NCBI RefSeq assembly: GCF_000317515.1
Contig: NC_019738.1
Location: 5,792,001-5,856,000 of the forward strand
Direction: 5' to 3'
From: Allocoleopsis franciscana PCC 7113
GTDB lineage: Bacteria; Cyanobacteriota; Cyanobacteriia; Cyanobacteriales; Coleofasciculaceae
DNA: 64,000 nt
Shown here: positions 63,540 through 64,000 of the stretch, piece by piece
Layout: each line of letters begins with the position of its first letter
How positions within the stretch are numbered: position 1 is the first letter of the stretch
Notes under the pieces: model-generated
Seen by the model: only the letters and a program-made list of their open reading frames with translations
Database searches by the model: none
What the model was told of the DNA's origin: nothing
Program-made: the position numbers and the translations under genes

Positions 63540-64000
63540 TCACTTCACCGCGACGGGTTCAAGAACGAGTTGGTTGAGGACTAAGAGAGCATTGCGCCAG
63601 ACGAAGTAGCCTTGAGGATTGAGGTGCAAGCCATCAGTACTGAGTTCAGTCTTCAGGTTACCATCGGTGTCGGCAAATAGAGGGTAAAGGTCGAGGAAAA
63701 TCACATTTTCCTCTTTGGCGATCGCCCTCAGCCGTTCGTTTAGTTCTCGGATACGAGGATTGGGAATAGCCAGAAGGCGATCGCGTCCTTCCCAGGTGAC
63801 GCTTTCAGCACTGTGGGGCAAAATCGATTGCACCACTATCTTGCTGCGAGGATGACTTCGCCGTAAATAGCGAATAATTAGCTCTTGGTTAGCCAAAATG
63901 GTTTCGTCTGTGATTCCCCGAATTAGATCATTAATCCCGATCATCACAAAAATCATCTCCGGTTCAGTTTTGTCGAATAGAGCCAATCGATTCAACAAAC
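63540..64000 (-). CDS. SGNH/GDSL hydrolase (partial, N terminus outside window)
   Basis: 152 residues visible. The first catalytic block (GDS) is beyond the right edge. Present are MIFVMIGINDLIRG (block III, Asn) and TELSTDGLHLNPQGYFVWRN (block V, Asp and His). Between them is RYLRRSHPRSKIVVQSILPH. Esterase or acyl-hydrolase type; substrate unknown. The frame remains open at the window end, so the true start is to the right. Confidence 0.85.
   Translation of the reverse strand, partial: LLNRLALFDKTEPEMIFVMIGINDLIRGITDETILANQELIIRYLRRSHPRSKIVVQSILPHSAESVTWEGRDRLLAIPNPRIRELNERLRAIAKEENVIFLDLYPLFADTDGNLKTELSTDGLHLNPQGYFVWRNALLVLNQLVLEPVAVK

Overview
The window is cyanobacterial chromosome. The signs are many HIP1 octamers (GCGATCGC, for example at 1803-1810 and 1903-1910), heptanucleotide tandem repeats in the spacers, an arginine dihydrolase of the ArgZ/AgrE type, a long cyanobacterial-style IspH, and large multi-domain GAF/PAS histidine kinases. 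The amount of spacer DNA and the number of sensor proteins suggest a large-genome, probably filamentous species. I cannot name a genus. I see no rRNA, tRNA, CRISPR array, prophage or transposase gene.

Layout. 1-2225: a NERD-domain superfamily I helicase running off the left edge. 2496-5911: envelope and stress genes (a YflT-type Gly-rich protein, a BON lipoprotein, DedA, and two tandem ExoD genes). 6487-8310: S-adenosylhomocysteinase and a two-gene unit of very small proteins whose leader can fold over the ribosome binding site. 8832-10499: an MscS-type channel. 10598-12728: a small gene under a LexA-like box, then a pair of genes sharing a C-terminal motif, the first with a phage-replication-like winged-helix N terminus. 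12725-17254: DUF72, a second YflT-type protein, a GAF protein and a class III aminotransferase. 17707-24360: a TPR protein, bestrophin, PhoD, MnmE and two small proteins.

24545-35206 holds three large histidine kinases that share one catalytic module, with a beta-carbonic anhydrase between the first two. The first kinase carries a urea/amide-binding-protein-like sensor domain without a signal peptide. 35851-43387: SbcC, a third YflT-type protein, an unknown acidic protein with a degenerate LexA-like box, and a caspase-like protease with four 45-residue repeats and an SH3-like tail. 43735-53699: a microprotein ending inside a perfect hairpin, a secreted protein, arginine dihydrolase (ArgZ), a peptidoglycan-binding protein, a PAS-CRP fusion regulator, an SLH protein, a cell-wall amidase and a flavin-nucleotide-binding-fold protein.

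53731-53893 is a small non-coding element with terminal inverted repeats and an exact 8-bp target duplication. 54112-59250 is one operon-like run of a pyruvyltransferase-family protein and four paralogous family 2 glycosyltransferases, most likely for an exopolysaccharide. 59383-64000: ClpB, IspH and a partial SGNH hydrolase.

Taken together the window is rich in sensing, envelope and stress functions rather than being one pathway. The least explained parts are the amide-binding-protein kinase, the caspase with expanding repeats, the 11101-12728 gene pair, the LexA-like boxes and several microproteins with structured flanks.
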